From contig JAEYKI010000008.1 in NCBI GenBank assembly GCA_023408315.1, positions 1 through 64,000 of the forward strand: a stretch of 64,000 nucleotides of DNA, in the 5' to 3' direction. A program made the translations under genes and the position numbers. Each line of letters starts with the position of its first letter. Position 1 is the stretch's first letter. Under the pieces are notes generated by a model. That model saw only the letters and a program-made list of their open reading frames with translations. It ran no database searches and had not been told where the DNA came from. This document shows positions 43,471-52,337 of this stretch, piece by piece. The DNA comes from Bacillota bacterium (GTDB lineage: Bacteria > Bacillota > Clostridia > Christensenellales > Christensenellaceae).

Positions 43471-44613
43471 CTACTTAACCGGCTTCTTTTTTTTCCGCCA
43501 GCTTCGCACCCACAAAAGCGCCAGCAGGCAGGGAACCAAAAAGACAACGCCTCCCACAACGGCGGCCTGGGCGCTGGGCGCTCCGCCAGCCGCCGAAGGA
43601 AAGCTGGCCGGGCTGACGGATAAAAAGTTTAAAAATACCACGCACAGAATAACGGCGATTACAGACTGTGTGATTTTAACGGGTACAAAATACCTGTTTT
43701 TTATTCCCGCCAGAGACATCACGGAATACGTCTGGAACAGAATGGAAGCGCCGGAAAAGGTGATAATCAGCGTTGCGAAGATAATCCGTTGCTCCATGAT
43801 GCCGGATATGCCCCCAAGGGCAATGCAGCCGTTGCTTACCTCCAAAAGGCCAATCAAAAGCGGGTGCGTCAGAGCCGGGCTTATATGCATAAGCTGGAAC
43901 AGCGGGTTTAAAACCCAGCTTAAAATAAGAAAAAAATCCAGCTTTTCCAGGATTGCAGTGAAAACGGAGAACAGGATGATAAACCCGCCGATCAGCGCGA
44001 TGGTGGAAAGCGAGCCCATAATGGAATCGTTCAGCACCTTGCCCACGCGTATGCCCGCAATATCAGATTTGCAGGTTCTTATGCAGGGGTTATCCCGCAT
44101 AGTTTTTGGATAGGCAAAGAAATGAAACAGCATGCCCGCAATGAGCGCTGAGAATATGTGCGGAAAATACATGAATTCCGCGGCGGCGGGGAACTTTAAA
44201 ATGCTGGTGGCTACAGCGCCGCTGATAAACAGCGGGCCGGAGATGCTGGTGGCGTTGATGATGCGCACCGCGTCATTGTGGGTAATGTCGCCGCTCTGGT
44301 ATAAATCGCCCGCCAGTTTGGCGCCCATGGGGTAGCCCGAGAGCGCGGAGGATACAAAAATATAAAACAGGTTGCCGCTCGCGCCAAACAGCCGCTTGGT
44401 CACGGGTGTGCAAAAATCCGCAAGGGGTTTTAATATCCCCGTGCGCAGCAGTATGTTGCTGCCAATCATAAACGGAAGCAGGGAAGGCACAATAATGTTC
44501 ATCCAGTCGGCCAGGCCGTCCTTGGCCGCGGCAATGCATTCAGCGGGAAAAATAGCGATGCAGGCCACCAAAAAAAATGCTATGATTATAAGAAGGACAC
44601 GGTTTGCGTTCAT
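43471..44613 (-). CDS. ylbJ: sporulation integral membrane protein YlbJ
   Basis: A 380-residue polytopic protein of the nucleoside-recognition/GATE family: 'IVPSLLPFMIGSNILLRTG', 'GLFGA'-type 'KRLFGASGNLFYIFVSSALSGYPMGAKLAGDL', and repeat-like second half 'GLLEVSNGCIALGGI'. In Bacillus YlbJ is needed for normal spore formation and is made in the mother cell. The ATG at 44613 has GGGAGG upstream. Divergent from ylbK, which follows. Its survival beside a truncated sigG is notable. Confidence 0.92.
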   Translation of the reverse strand: MNANRVLLIIIAFFLVACIAIFPAECIAAAKDGLADWMNIIVPSLLPFMIGSNILLRTGILKPLADFCTPVTKRLFGASGNLFYIFVSSALSGYPMGAKLAGDLYQSGDITHNDAVRIINATSISGPLFISGAVATSILKFPAAAEFMYFPHIFSALIAGMLFHFFAYPKTMRDNPCIRTCKSDIAGIRVGKVLNDSIMGSLSTIALIGGFIILFSVFTAILEKLDFFLILSWVLNPLFQLMHISPALTHPLLIGLLEVSNGCIALGGISGIMEQRIIFATLIITFSGASILFQTYSVMSLAGIKNRYFVPVKITQSVIAVILCVVFLNFLSVSPASFPSAAGGAPSAQAAVVGGVVFLVPCLLALLWVRSWRKKKKPVK

Positions 44614-44675
44614 GAATGCCTCCCAAAACCCCGTAATGTATGGATAATGATACATATGAAAGGCAGGACTTCCGT

Positions 44676-45485
44676 ATGAATACCAACCCCGCGCAAACGA
44701 ATATTGCATCCCCCAAGGTGGGGCTCGCCTTGGGTGGCGGTTCCTCCCGCGGGTTTGCGCACATGGGCGTAATAGACGTGCTGGAGCGCGAAGGCATACC
44801 CATCCACATGGTTTCCGGGTGTTCCATGGGATCCATTATTGGCGGCATTTACGCTTCCGGGTGCGATATTTCCTATCTGGACAGCTTTATACGCGCCATC
44901 GATTTAAAAAAGCTGTGGGATTACACCGTTCCGGCGCACGGTTATGTGCGCGGCAGAAAGATACAGCAGATGATACAGATTTTAACCCGCAGCTACTGTT
45001 TTGGGCAAACCAAGCTGCCGTTTTCCTGCATTGCCGTGGACATGGAAACGGGCGAGCTGGTCACCTTTCGGGAAGGCCCCCTGCACGAGGCCATCCGCGC
45101 GAGCATTTCAATTCCCGGCGTGTTTATTCCACACAAATACAAGGGACGGGTTTATGTGGACGGCGGCGTGCTGGACCGCAACGCCATTGCCGCGGCGCGT
45201 GAGATTGGCGCGGAGTTTGTGATCGCCTCGGACGTGGGGTACCGCGGCGAAGGCCTGCCCAAGCCAAACGGCATTATACAGGTGCTGGAGAATTCCTTTA
45301 CCTTTGCCACCTGGGCGCTGACCCGCGAGCAGCTTAAAAACGCGGACGTTGTGATTAAGGTGCCCCTGAGCGATATAGACGGCAACACCACGGACGATAA
45401 AGACGTTGCAACCATTATAGAGCGGGGCCGGGAAGCCGCCAAAAAATATGTGCCGGAGATTAAAGAGAAATTGGGCCTTAAATAG
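44676..45485 (+). CDS. ylbK: patatin-like phospholipase family protein (YlbK-type)
   Basis: A 269-residue NTE/patatin-family lipid hydrolase. Oxyanion motif 'GLALGGGSSRGFAHMGV', nucleophile serine in 'SGCSMGSIIGG', catalytic Asp in 'VDGGVLDRN'. It probably hydrolyses membrane phospholipids. The ATG at 44676 begins 12 residues inside a longer frame starting at 44640; neither has a strong ribosome binding site. Divergent from ylbJ, as a ylbJ-ylbK pair. Confidence 0.9.
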   Translation: MNTNPAQTNIASPKVGLALGGGSSRGFAHMGVIDVLEREGIPIHMVSGCSMGSIIGGIYASGCDISYLDSFIRAIDLKKLWDYTVPAHGYVRGRKIQQMIQILTRSYCFGQTKLPFSCIAVDMETGELVTFREGPLHEAIRASISIPGVFIPHKYKGRVYVDGGVLDRNAIAAAREIGAEFVIASDVGYRGEGLPKPNGIIQVLENSFTFATWALTREQLKNADVVIKVPLSDIDGNTTDDKDVATIIERGREAAKKYVPEIKEKLGLK

Positions 45486-45611
45486 CTCCTTTTTTAATCT
45501 TATGCCGTTGGGCACGGCAACAAATTAGATATTGTCAGAAAAGCGCAGGAGCAGTTAAAATCCATTTCTTTGGCATAAACTATACCATCAAACCAACCGA
45601 GGCGATGCGTC

Positions 45612-46283
45612 ATGGCCCTGCCGCAAAAAGACGGGCGCATACTTTTTATTTTATGCATACTGGCCGTTCTATACGCGGCCATACTCATTCTGGATTTCAG
45701 CGCAATAAACCCGGGGCTGTCCAAATTGCTCAAATACGCGGGGGTGTGCGCCTGTTTTGTGGTTGCCGTTCTGCTGTATAAGAATTCGCACAGCAGGCAG
45801 GGCGCAAGGCTGCTTGTTTTTGGGATGCTATTCACTCTGGTATCGGACGCGTTCCTGCTGTTTTCAAACGTGCAGGCGGTGGGCATTGCAACTTTTATGT
45901 TTGCGCACCTGTGCTATATCAAGCGCATGAGGCCGGCGGCGTTTAAAGCCTTTTTTGCGGTTGCTGCTGCGGATATACTGCTGTGCGCCGCCGGGCTGCT
46001 GTTGCGGCTTGGCCTGCCGTATGTGTTCATGCTGGGCAGCGTATACGCGCTGCTCATTGCCGCCGCAACCGTATCCGCGTTCCGCTCAAACCTGCCCAAA
46101 ATAAACAAGCGCCTGGCCTGCGCCGGCATGGTGTTGTTTGTGCTGTGTGATACCAGCGTAACCATATCCAACCTTGCGCCGGCGGGCAGCGCGCTAGCCC
46201 TGGCAACTTTCCCGCTTATATACCTGTTCTATATCCCATCGCAGGCATGTTTGGCCATGAGCGCGGGGGAGTATAAAAAGTAA
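45612..46283 (+). CDS. YhhN/TMEM86-like membrane protein
   Basis: A 223-residue protein with about seven to eight membrane helices. 'GMLFTLVSDAFLLF' and 'FMFAHLCYI' match the YhhN family pattern (SLxGDxxL and FxxxHxxYI), which includes lysoplasmalogenases. A second 'LFVLCDTSVTISNL' is the later conserved Asp segment. Family call moderately secure; enzymatic activity is not shown. The gene lies 126 bases after ylbK. Confidence 0.78.
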   Translation: MALPQKDGRILFILCILAVLYAAILILDFSAINPGLSKLLKYAGVCACFVVAVLLYKNSHSRQGARLLVFGMLFTLVSDAFLLFSNVQAVGIATFMFAHLCYIKRMRPAAFKAFFAVAAADILLCAAGLLLRLGLPYVFMLGSVYALLIAAATVSAFRSNLPKINKRLACAGMVLFVLCDTSVTISNLAPAGSALALATFPLIYLFYIPSQACLAMSAGEYKK

Positions 46284-46305
46284 CTTCTTTCCTGCTATTG
46301 CCTTT

Positions 46306-46334
46306 TTGACAACAGGGCTTTTATATGGTAGTAT
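46306..46334 (+). promoter_or_regulatory. sigma-A promoter of the leader/DUF6144-like gene
   Basis: TTGACA (46306-46311), a 17-base spacer and TAGTAT (46329-46334), with GTATAA one step further as an alternative. Confidence 0.65.
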
Positions 46335-46340
46335 AAGGCA

Positions 46341-46575
46341 AAATAATATGAAAAGTACGTTGCATACATGCTTGATCCGATCTATCGCTGGTTTTCAAAT
46401 AATGCATAACTATTTTGGCTGAAACAGCCTTTAGTTGTTATACGTTTGATTCCGGGTGAAAGTGGTCAAGATGTGTGAAAATGCCTTGCGCGGCACACAC
46501 GTTTTACGTGTGCTTTTTTATTTATGCAGCTTTTAAAACCACATTCACGACCAATTTGAGAAATGAGGTTTTAAT
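46341..46575 (+). promoter_or_regulatory. structured 5' leader with internal terminator (attenuator or riboswitch candidate)
   Basis: A 235-base untranslated leader between the promoter and the ATG at 46576. It holds a long imperfect hairpin near 46405-46443 (ATAAC...GGCTG-AAA-CAGCC...GTTAT) and a terminator-like stem CACACG-TTTTA-CGTGTG followed by CTTTTTT (about 46495-46518), still about 60 bases before the gene. The layout is that of a transcription attenuator. I do not recognise a known riboswitch consensus. Confidence 0.5.
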
Positions 46576-47124
46576 ATGTTTGATGTAAGAAAAATACAAG
46601 AACAAGCTATTTATAGTGCCATAAAAGAAGCAGGCGGCGAGGGGATGGCAAAAGAGATCGTATACGGGGAACATGGGCAATATTCGTTGGAGGATAATGC
46701 AACATGGGTAAAATCCACCATGAGCAGGCTGGAAAGCCGGTTTGGCAAACCTTTACTCCGGCAAATCAGAAGGAATTGCCAATGCGGATACGGGATGGAT
46801 GAAAAACTGGCGCTGGTGCAAGAACTGGTTGCATCCTCCTCCTGCTTGGAAGAGTTTGCCAGCCAGGACAAAGCAAGGGCCGCCGGTTTGTATTGCGAAA
46901 GAGGAGAACTTTATCTGCAATTTGCATTTTGTGCTTGCCCCATGCTGGCGGGTGTGGGTAAAATGGATACAGATACATGGTGCCTGTGCACAACAGGGTA
47001 CAGCAAGACGCTTTTTGAGAAAGCGTTTGGCTGCGCGGTGGAAGTTGAATTGTTACAAAGTATTAAAATGGGCTGCGATACATGTATCCAGAAAATCATT
47101 CCTCTCGGCTCCGTCTGGAAATAG
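46576..47124 (+). CDS. DUF6144-like conserved protein
   Basis: A 182-residue soluble protein with many cysteines: 'RNCQCGYGMDEKLALV', 'FCACPMLAGVGKMDTDTWCLCTTGYSK', 'SIKMGCDTCIQKI'. The order CxCxML...TWCxCTxGYSKxLFE...SIKMG matches a recalled conserved family (DUF6144 / ATC-hydrolase-like), whose biochemical role is unknown. The clustered Cys residues suggest a metal or a thiol-linked site. TGAGGT precedes the ATG. It sits behind a long leader with an internal terminator. Confidence 0.75.
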   Translation: MFDVRKIQEQAIYSAIKEAGGEGMAKEIVYGEHGQYSLEDNATWVKSTMSRLESRFGKPLLRQIRRNCQCGYGMDEKLALVQELVASSSCLEEFASQDKARAAGLYCERGELYLQFAFCACPMLAGVGKMDTDTWCLCTTGYSKTLFEKAFGCAVEVELLQSIKMGCDTCIQKIIPLGSVWK

Positions 47125-47235
47125 GCGTATAAACGATTCGTTTGGAATATCTCAAAAGCGGCTGGTATCCGGCCGCTTTTATGCATAAATCCCTGTATCC
47201 CACAAAAACTACACCCGAATAAGGAGGATTTATAT

Positions 47236-47346
47236 ATGCTGAGTGACAAAAGAGAAAGATACGTTACCTATGATTCGCCCATGTATAACCTGCACGGCAT
47301 GAAAAACGCGCTGGCAGACAAGTCAAAGCAAAGGGTAAATAGATAA
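47236..47346 (+). CDS. 36-residue small protein
   Basis: A short frame (MLSDKRERYVTYDSP, then MYNLHGMKNALADKSKQ) preceded by a strong AAGGAGG site with 8-base spacing and followed 4 bases later by a hairpin terminator. The gene-like signals at both ends argue that it is translated. It is basic and hydrophilic; no family recognised. About 110 bases after the DUF6144-like gene, possibly the same transcript. Confidence 0.6.
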   Translation: MLSDKRERYVTYDSPMYNLHGMKNALADKSKQRVNR

Positions 47347-47350
47347 GCGG

Positions 47351-47371
47351 GAGGGCGGGAGCCCTCTTTTT
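47351..47371 (+). terminator. rho-independent terminator
   Basis: A perfect GAGGGC/GCCCTC stem with GGGA loop followed by TTTTT, directly after the 36-residue frame. Confidence 0.85.
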
Positions 47372-47502
47372 CTACCTGCAAAAGTTTTAAGAAATTGTAA
47401 AAATGTCAAAATATGATGTTTTTTACCTTTTGAAATGGTATATTAAAAAAGAATGTTGTAAACAGGAATCATTTTTTTTACAAGAAATGGAGCGCAATAA
47501 AT

Positions 47503-48174
47503 ATGAAATGGCTTAATAAACTGGAGCGGAAGTTCGGAAAGTATGCAATTCATAACTTAATATTATTGCTGACTGTTTCTATGGCTTGTGTGGTTGTTCT
47601 TGATTTGTATGCGGCAGCTTCGCATGCAACGTTTAGCATAACAAGTTATTTGGCTTTTGACAGGGATCTGATATTGCAGGGGCAAATCTGGCGCTTGATC
47701 AGCTTTGTCATTATGCCGCCGGCTGCCTCCATTATTTTTATTATATTTGTTCTGTATATGTTTTATCTCTTTGGCAAATCGCTTGAAGACCATTGGGGCA
47801 GCTTTAAACTGAACGTCTATTATTTAATAGGTATTATTGGAACCATTATTGGGGGTTTTATTACAGGCTCCGCAACAAACCTGTATATAAACCTTTCCCT
47901 TTTTCTTGCTTTTGCCGTTATATATCCGGATTATAAAATAATGGTTTTCTTTGTTTTGCCGGTAAAAGTCAAGTATCTGGCGTATATAGACGCGGGTTTC
48001 TTTGTTTTTAGCCTTATACTGTTTCCCGTTGATTCTAAGGTTGCCTGCGTTTTCTCTATAATCAATTTCCTCCTTTTCTTTGGGCCGGAGTTCATTAAGA
48101 GGCAAAAAAACAGGCAAAGCTACAGAGCGGTGCAGAAAAATTTCAGGAAAGAAATGAAGAAATACAGGACATAG
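47503..48174 (+). CDS. rhomboid-like membrane protein (probably inactive)
   Basis: A 223-residue protein with about six membrane helices. 'GQIWRLISFVIMP' and 'LYMFYLFGKSLEDHWGSFKLNVYYLIG' are the amphipathic and helix-2 segments typical of rhomboids. The catalytic GxSG motif is not present (nearest is 'ITGSATN') and no clear C-terminal catalytic His is seen, so it is likely a rhomboid pseudoprotease. Followed by a basic cytoplasmic tail. It has its own promoter region. Confidence 0.8.
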   Translation: MKWLNKLERKFGKYAIHNLILLLTVSMACVVVLDLYAAASHATFSITSYLAFDRDLILQGQIWRLISFVIMPPAASIIFIIFVLYMFYLFGKSLEDHWGSFKLNVYYLIGIIGTIIGGFITGSATNLYINLSLFLAFAVIYPDYKIMVFFVLPVKVKYLAYIDAGFFVFSLILFPVDSKVACVFSIINFLLFFGPEFIKRQKNRQSYRAVQKNFRKEMKKYRT

Positions 48175-48261
48175 AGCCGCGGATCAGCTTTTTAATGATC
48201 CGTGTGTACCCAGGTTAACAATTTGCGTGGTTGAATATAAGGGTAGCCAATTTAAATAATT

Positions 48262-48295
48262 TCGATTGTTTTCTTTTTTAAAAGAAAAAGAGCGA
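48262..48295. repeat. TTTCTTTT/AAAAGAAA palindromic repeat copy
   Basis: TTTTCTTTTTTAAAAGAAAAAG forms an A/T-only palindrome between the rhomboid-like gene and the convergent tmcAL gene. It could serve as a weak bidirectional terminator. Confidence 0.45.
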
Positions 48296-48304
48296 AGCCC
48301 AACC

Positions 48305-49480
48305 CTAAACAACAATGATCTTCTCAGTATAATCCCTGCCCGCGGTTTTGGTTTTGCAGGCAAGGGCGTAGATATCGCTGGCCTGAACGTCCAGGCGGGA
48401 GAGGGGACCCGCCGGCAGTTGCGTACCGCGGGTGATCACGGGGATGCGGCTCTGTTCGCTGATGCGGGAGAGCGCGGGCAGCGCGTCTCTGCGGTAGCCG
48501 AGCACACGGGCGTAGAGGCTGCTATATGTATTTGCTTCGGTAACGAGTTCGGAAGTAATGCCCAGCAGCGCGCAGAACAGAATGCGGGATATGCGCGTGT
48601 GCGTGTACCGCTTGCTCTTAACCGCCGCAATCAGGGATTCCAGTGTATCCGACGTTTGGGCGGCTTTTTTTATTTTGTTCTCCAAACCCTCGGCCACGCC
48701 GCTGATGCGGGCAAGCTCTTCCGCGGGCATGGAACGGATGCGGTATAATAGCATATCCGTAAAATAAGCGGGGAATACGGGCCGCTCTGTGTTGAGCAGC
48801 TCATCAAAATAATTCTGGCATTCGGGCGGGACACTTTGCAGTGCGCCCGCAAAATCTTCCCCTGCAACAGCATTGCGGATGGCGGTAGCGCTGGATATGC
48901 CCCCGGAGAGGCCGGGCTCGTTGTACCCCGCGCCCTCGCGCCGGATGACGCGGGGGGTAAGCTGGCTGTTCTGCCGGATGATTGCCTTTATATACTCCAC
49001 GCCCAGAATGTCGTTGGGCTCTGGCGGAGCGTTTGCCTCCCGCATGGCAAGGGTACGCGCGGCGGGGAAGGAATGACCGGAGGCAAGGAAGGATTTCAGG
49101 CGTTCCCTGTACGCCGGGTTTTCACGCGCAAGCCTGCTGGCCGCACGGGTCAGGGCGTCCAGGTCCGCGCTCTCGCTGCCAAAGCACAGTTCATCCGCGC
49201 CGATGGCGGTTGCTATCGCCACGCCGCCCGCGGCGAATCCTTCCGCGCTCTGGAGCGCATAGGCAACAGGCAGCTCTATCACAATATCCATGCCCGCAAG
49301 CAAAGCCATACGCGCGCGCGCCCATTTGTTAAAAATTGCCGGAGCGCCGCGCTGCACAAAATTTCCGCTCATAACGGCTACGCAGAAGTGTGAATTACCA
49401 GGCTTTTTTATCAAATTCTTCTGCAAATTATGTCCGTTGTGGTATGGATTGTACTCGGCTATGATCGCGGTTATTTTCAT
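48305..49480 (-). CDS. tmcAL: tRNA(Met) cytidine acetate ligase (TmcAL, YlbM)
   Basis: A 391-residue nucleotidyltransferase-fold enzyme that makes N4-acetylcytidine at the wobble base of elongator tRNA-Met from acetate and ATP. The N-terminal signature 'AIIAEYNPYHNGHNLQ' (HxGH), 'VAVMSGNFVQRGAPAIFNKWARARMAL' and 'GADELCFGSESAD' are clear. The ATG at 49480 follows AAAGGG. It needs acetate and is divergently placed next to pta-ackA, a known clostridial arrangement. Confidence 0.94.
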   Translation of the reverse strand: MKITAIIAEYNPYHNGHNLQKNLIKKPGNSHFCVAVMSGNFVQRGAPAIFNKWARARMALLAGMDIVIELPVAYALQSAEGFAAGGVAIATAIGADELCFGSESADLDALTRAASRLARENPAYRERLKSFLASGHSFPAARTLAMREANAPPEPNDILGVEYIKAIIRQNSQLTPRVIRREGAGYNEPGLSGGISSATAIRNAVAGEDFAGALQSVPPECQNYFDELLNTERPVFPAYFTDMLLYRIRSMPAEELARISGVAEGLENKIKKAAQTSDTLESLIAAVKSKRYTHTRISRILFCALLGITSELVTEANTYSSLYARVLGYRRDALPALSRISEQSRIPVITRGTQLPAGPLSRLDVQASDIYALACKTKTAGRDYTEKIIVV

Positions 49481-49619
49481 CAAAAAACCCTTTCCAAATG
49501 CGGCTTTATTGGTTATAATAGTAACCGTGCTTTAAGGAATTGTTATATTTATGATCTATTATAACAATTTTTTGCGGATAAATGAAAGAAAATTATAATC
49601 AAAGGGGTATGAAACTAAA

Positions 49620-50621
49620 ATGGCTTTAATGGACATGCTCAAAAAGAAGGCAATGCAGGACAAAAAACGCATCCTTCTGCCCGAGGGAGACGAGCCGCGT
49701 ACGGTACAGGCCGCGGCCATCATTGCTAAGCAGCAGATAGCGGACGCTATTCTGATCGGTGACGAGGAAAAGATCAAAGCAGTGGCGGCGGAAAAGAATG
49801 CGGACCTCACCGGAGTTACCATCATCAATCCGGCAACATCGCCCAACCTGCAAAAATACGCAGAACAGTTTTATGAAATGAGAAAAGCCAAAGGTGTCTC
49901 GCAGGAACAGGCGCTCGCTACCTGCAAGGACACCATTTATTTTGCCGTGATGATGATTAAGAACGGAGACGCGGACGGTTTGGTATCCGGCGCCGTGCAT
50001 TCCACGGGAGACACGCTGCGCCCGGCGCTGCAGGTGATTAAGACCGCGCCCGGCATCAGCATTGTATCCTCCTGCTTCATCATGGAGGTTCCCAATGCCA
50101 AGTACGGTGACAACGGCGTCATGGTATTTGCGGACTGCGCCATCAACATCAACCCGAACGCGGACGAACTTGCCGCCATTGCGGCAGCCAGCGCGGAAAC
50201 GGCCAAGTGCATCGCGGGCATAGAGCCCCGCGTCGCCATGCTGTCCTTCAGCACAAAGGGCAGCGCCAAGCACGAGCTTGTGGACAAAGTGGTCGCCGCT
50301 ACCGCCAAGCTGAAAGAGATTGCCCCGGACCTGATGGTGGACGGCGAGCTGCAGGCGGACGCGGCCCTGGTGGAATCCGTCGGCCAGTTAAAATCACCCG
50401 GCAGCCCCGTTGCAGGGCGTGCCAACACGCTCATATTCCCGGACCTGCAGGCGGGCAACATTGGCTACAAGCTGGTGCAGCGCCTTGCGGGTGCGGAAGC
50501 AATCGGGCCAATCTGCCAGGGCATGGCTGCCCCGGTGAACGACCTTTCGCGCGGATGCAGCGTGGAGGACATTGTGTCCGTTGTGGCAATTACAGCCGTT
50601 CAGGCACAGGGAAAAAAATAA
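49620..50621 (+). CDS. pta: phosphate acetyltransferase
   Basis: A 333-residue enzyme interconverting acetyl-CoA and acetyl phosphate. 'KKRILLPEGDEPRTVQAA', 'GDADGLVSGAVHSTGDTLRPALQ', 'FSTKGSAKH' and 'NTLIFPDLQAGNIGYKL' are conserved motifs. Short single-domain type. The ribosome binding site AAAGGGG is rather distant from the ATG. Forms an operon with ackA, 16 bases downstream. Confidence 0.97.
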   Translation: MALMDMLKKKAMQDKKRILLPEGDEPRTVQAAAIIAKQQIADAILIGDEEKIKAVAAEKNADLTGVTIINPATSPNLQKYAEQFYEMRKAKGVSQEQALATCKDTIYFAVMMIKNGDADGLVSGAVHSTGDTLRPALQVIKTAPGISIVSSCFIMEVPNAKYGDNGVMVFADCAININPNADELAAIAAASAETAKCIAGIEPRVAMLSFSTKGSAKHELVDKVVAATAKLKEIAPDLMVDGELQADAALVESVGQLKSPGSPVAGRANTLIFPDLQAGNIGYKLVQRLAGAEAIGPICQGMAAPVNDLSRGCSVEDIVSVVAITAVQAQGKK

Positions 50622-50637
50622 GGGAGACATAACTTAC

Positions 50638-51846
50638 ATGAAAAACGTACTTGTAATCAACGCGGGGAGTTCCTCGATCAAATACCAACTGATTGATATG
50701 GATACGGAAACGGTTATTGCAAAAGGCCTTGTGGAGCGTATTGGCATAGAAGGCTCTGCTATTACGCATAAACCCAGCGGCAAAGACCCGGTAACCATCC
50801 AGAAACCCATGAAATCTCACATGGACGGCATGCTGCTGATGATAGACCTGCTGACCGACAAAACGCACGGCGTGATCAGCGACCTTAGCTCCATTCAAGC
50901 GGTGGGCCACAGAGTGCTGCACGGCGGCGCGGATTTTGCATGCTCCATTGTGATAGACGGCGCGGAGGGCAAGGTTATGGAAGCCATCCGCGACTGCGTG
51001 GAGCTTGGGCCTCTGCACAACCCCGCAAATATTATGGGCATTGAAGCCTGTGAAAAAGTGATGCCGGGCATTCCCAACGTGGCGGTGTTTGATACCGCGT
51101 TCCATGCCACCATGCCCAAAAAAGCGTTTTTGTATGGCGTGCCGTATGAAATATATAAAAAATACCGCCTGCGCCGCTACGGGTTCCACGGCACTTCCCA
51201 CCGGTATGTGGCAAAGCGCGCCGCCGCCATTCTGGGCAAGCCGGAAGAGGGCCTGAAGATCATCACCTGCCACCTGGGCAACGGTTCTTCCATTGCCGCG
51301 GTTATGGACGGAAAATCTGTGGATACCTCCATGGGATACACCCCGCAGGAAGGCCTTGTGATGGGCACCCGCGCGGGCGATATGGACTGCTCCATTATGC
51401 CTTATTTAATGAAGAAACTGGATATGACGCCCGATCAGGCGACCGACTACATTAACAAAAAATGCGGCGTGCTGGGCATTTCCGGCGTTTCGAGCGATTT
51501 CCGCGACCTGTGGGCCGCTGCCGAAGAAGGCAACGAGCGCGCGCAGATTGCTCTGGACGTGTTTATTTACCGCATCCGCAAATACATTGGCGCGTATGCC
51601 GCGGCAATGGGCGGCGTGGATGTGATCACCTTTGCCGGCGGCATTGGAGAGAACGACAGGCGCATCCGCAAGGCTTGCGTTGAAAACCTGGAATTTATGG
51701 GCGTAAAGTTTGACGAAGCCGCAAACCAGGCGGTTAAAGGCGAAGGTGTTATATCCGCCAAAGATTCCAGGGTGGCCGTACTGGTGGTGCCTACGGACGA
51801 GGAAATGGTGATTGCGCGCGATACCGTGGAACTCACCGGCATCTGA
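50638..51846 (+). CDS. ackA: acetate kinase
   Basis: A 402-residue enzyme making ATP and acetate from acetyl phosphate, the last step of fermentative acetate production. 'VLVINAGSSSIKYQL', 'FDTAFHATMP', 'YGFHGTSHRYV', 'LGNGSSIAAV' and 'FAGGIGEND' are all intact. The ATG at 50638 follows GGGAGA. An in-frame ATG at 50572 lies inside pta and is rejected. Confidence 0.98.
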   Translation: MKNVLVINAGSSSIKYQLIDMDTETVIAKGLVERIGIEGSAITHKPSGKDPVTIQKPMKSHMDGMLLMIDLLTDKTHGVISDLSSIQAVGHRVLHGGADFACSIVIDGAEGKVMEAIRDCVELGPLHNPANIMGIEACEKVMPGIPNVAVFDTAFHATMPKKAFLYGVPYEIYKKYRLRRYGFHGTSHRYVAKRAAAILGKPEEGLKIITCHLGNGSSIAAVMDGKSVDTSMGYTPQEGLVMGTRAGDMDCSIMPYLMKKLDMTPDQATDYINKKCGVLGISGVSSDFRDLWAAAEEGNERAQIALDVFIYRIRKYIGAYAAAMGGVDVITFAGGIGENDRRIRKACVENLEFMGVKFDEAANQAVKGEGVISAKDSRVAVLVVPTDEEMVIARDTVELTGI

Positions 51847-51877
51847 TGAAACCCCCGCGTTTTATGCAAAATAATGG

Positions 51878-51906
51878 TTGACATCGGAAAGGCTAGTCTA
51901 TATAAT
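51878..51906 (+). promoter_or_regulatory. strong sigma-A promoter of rpmF
   Basis: TTGACA (51878-51883), exactly 17 bases, TATAAT (51901-51906): full consensus, 41 bases before the rpmF start. Confidence 0.88.
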
Positions 51907-51947
51907 AGCTAAGTAACTGATTATAACCGTACAGGAGGTGTGGATAA

Positions 51948-52145
51948 ATGGCTGTTCCAAAAAGAAGAACTTCTCAGGCCCGCAAACATTCAAGGCGCTC
52001 CATGTGGAAACTTTCTGCTCCCGCGCTGTCGAATTGCCCCCAGTGCCATGAGCTTAAGCTGGCTCACAGGGTCTGCGGCAACTGCGGATACTATAACGGC
52101 AAACTCGTTGACGCCTCTGTAACTGCGGATGCAAAGAAGAAATAA
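51948..52145 (+). CDS. rpmF: 50S ribosomal protein L32
   Basis: A 65-residue basic protein. 'AVPKRRTSQARKHSRRS' is the L32 N-terminus and the zinc ribbon is complete (CPQC...CGNC, C+ form). AGGAGGTG precedes the ATG. In most Firmicutes a DUF177 (YceD) gene lies directly upstream; here ackA does, and rpmF has its own consensus promoter. Confidence 0.97.
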   Translation: MAVPKRRTSQARKHSRRSMWKLSAPALSNCPQCHELKLAHRVCGNCGYYNGKLVDASVTADAKKK

Positions 52146-52160
52146 AAAACATACAAACAG

Positions 52161-52183
52161 GAGAGCTTAAAGGCTCTCTTTTT
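52161..52183 (+). terminator. rho-independent terminator of rpmF
   Basis: A GAGAGC/GCTCTC stem followed by TTTTTG, 15 bases after the stop codon. Confidence 0.85.
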
Positions 52184-52337
52184 GTTTCCAAAGATTTTTT
52201 TGCTTTTTGCCTCCCTCTGACGTTCTGCGCTCGCATTCTTCATGTACCCAGTGGGCTTCCGCCTTCCTTAATCCAGAGTAATAATACAGCCGCGCGTGCA
52301 ATATGCTTTAGTAAGATTTATTGCGGAGGGTATTGTT

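Noticed and set aside
46341..46575. c-di-GMP, THF or cobalamin riboswitch in the leader
   Set aside because: The sequence does not match the conserved cores of these classes that I can recall, so it is left as an unknown structured leader.
49484..49619. Additional small gene between tmcAL and pta
   Set aside because: Only AT-rich sequence and a shared divergent promoter region; no frame with a ribosome binding site.
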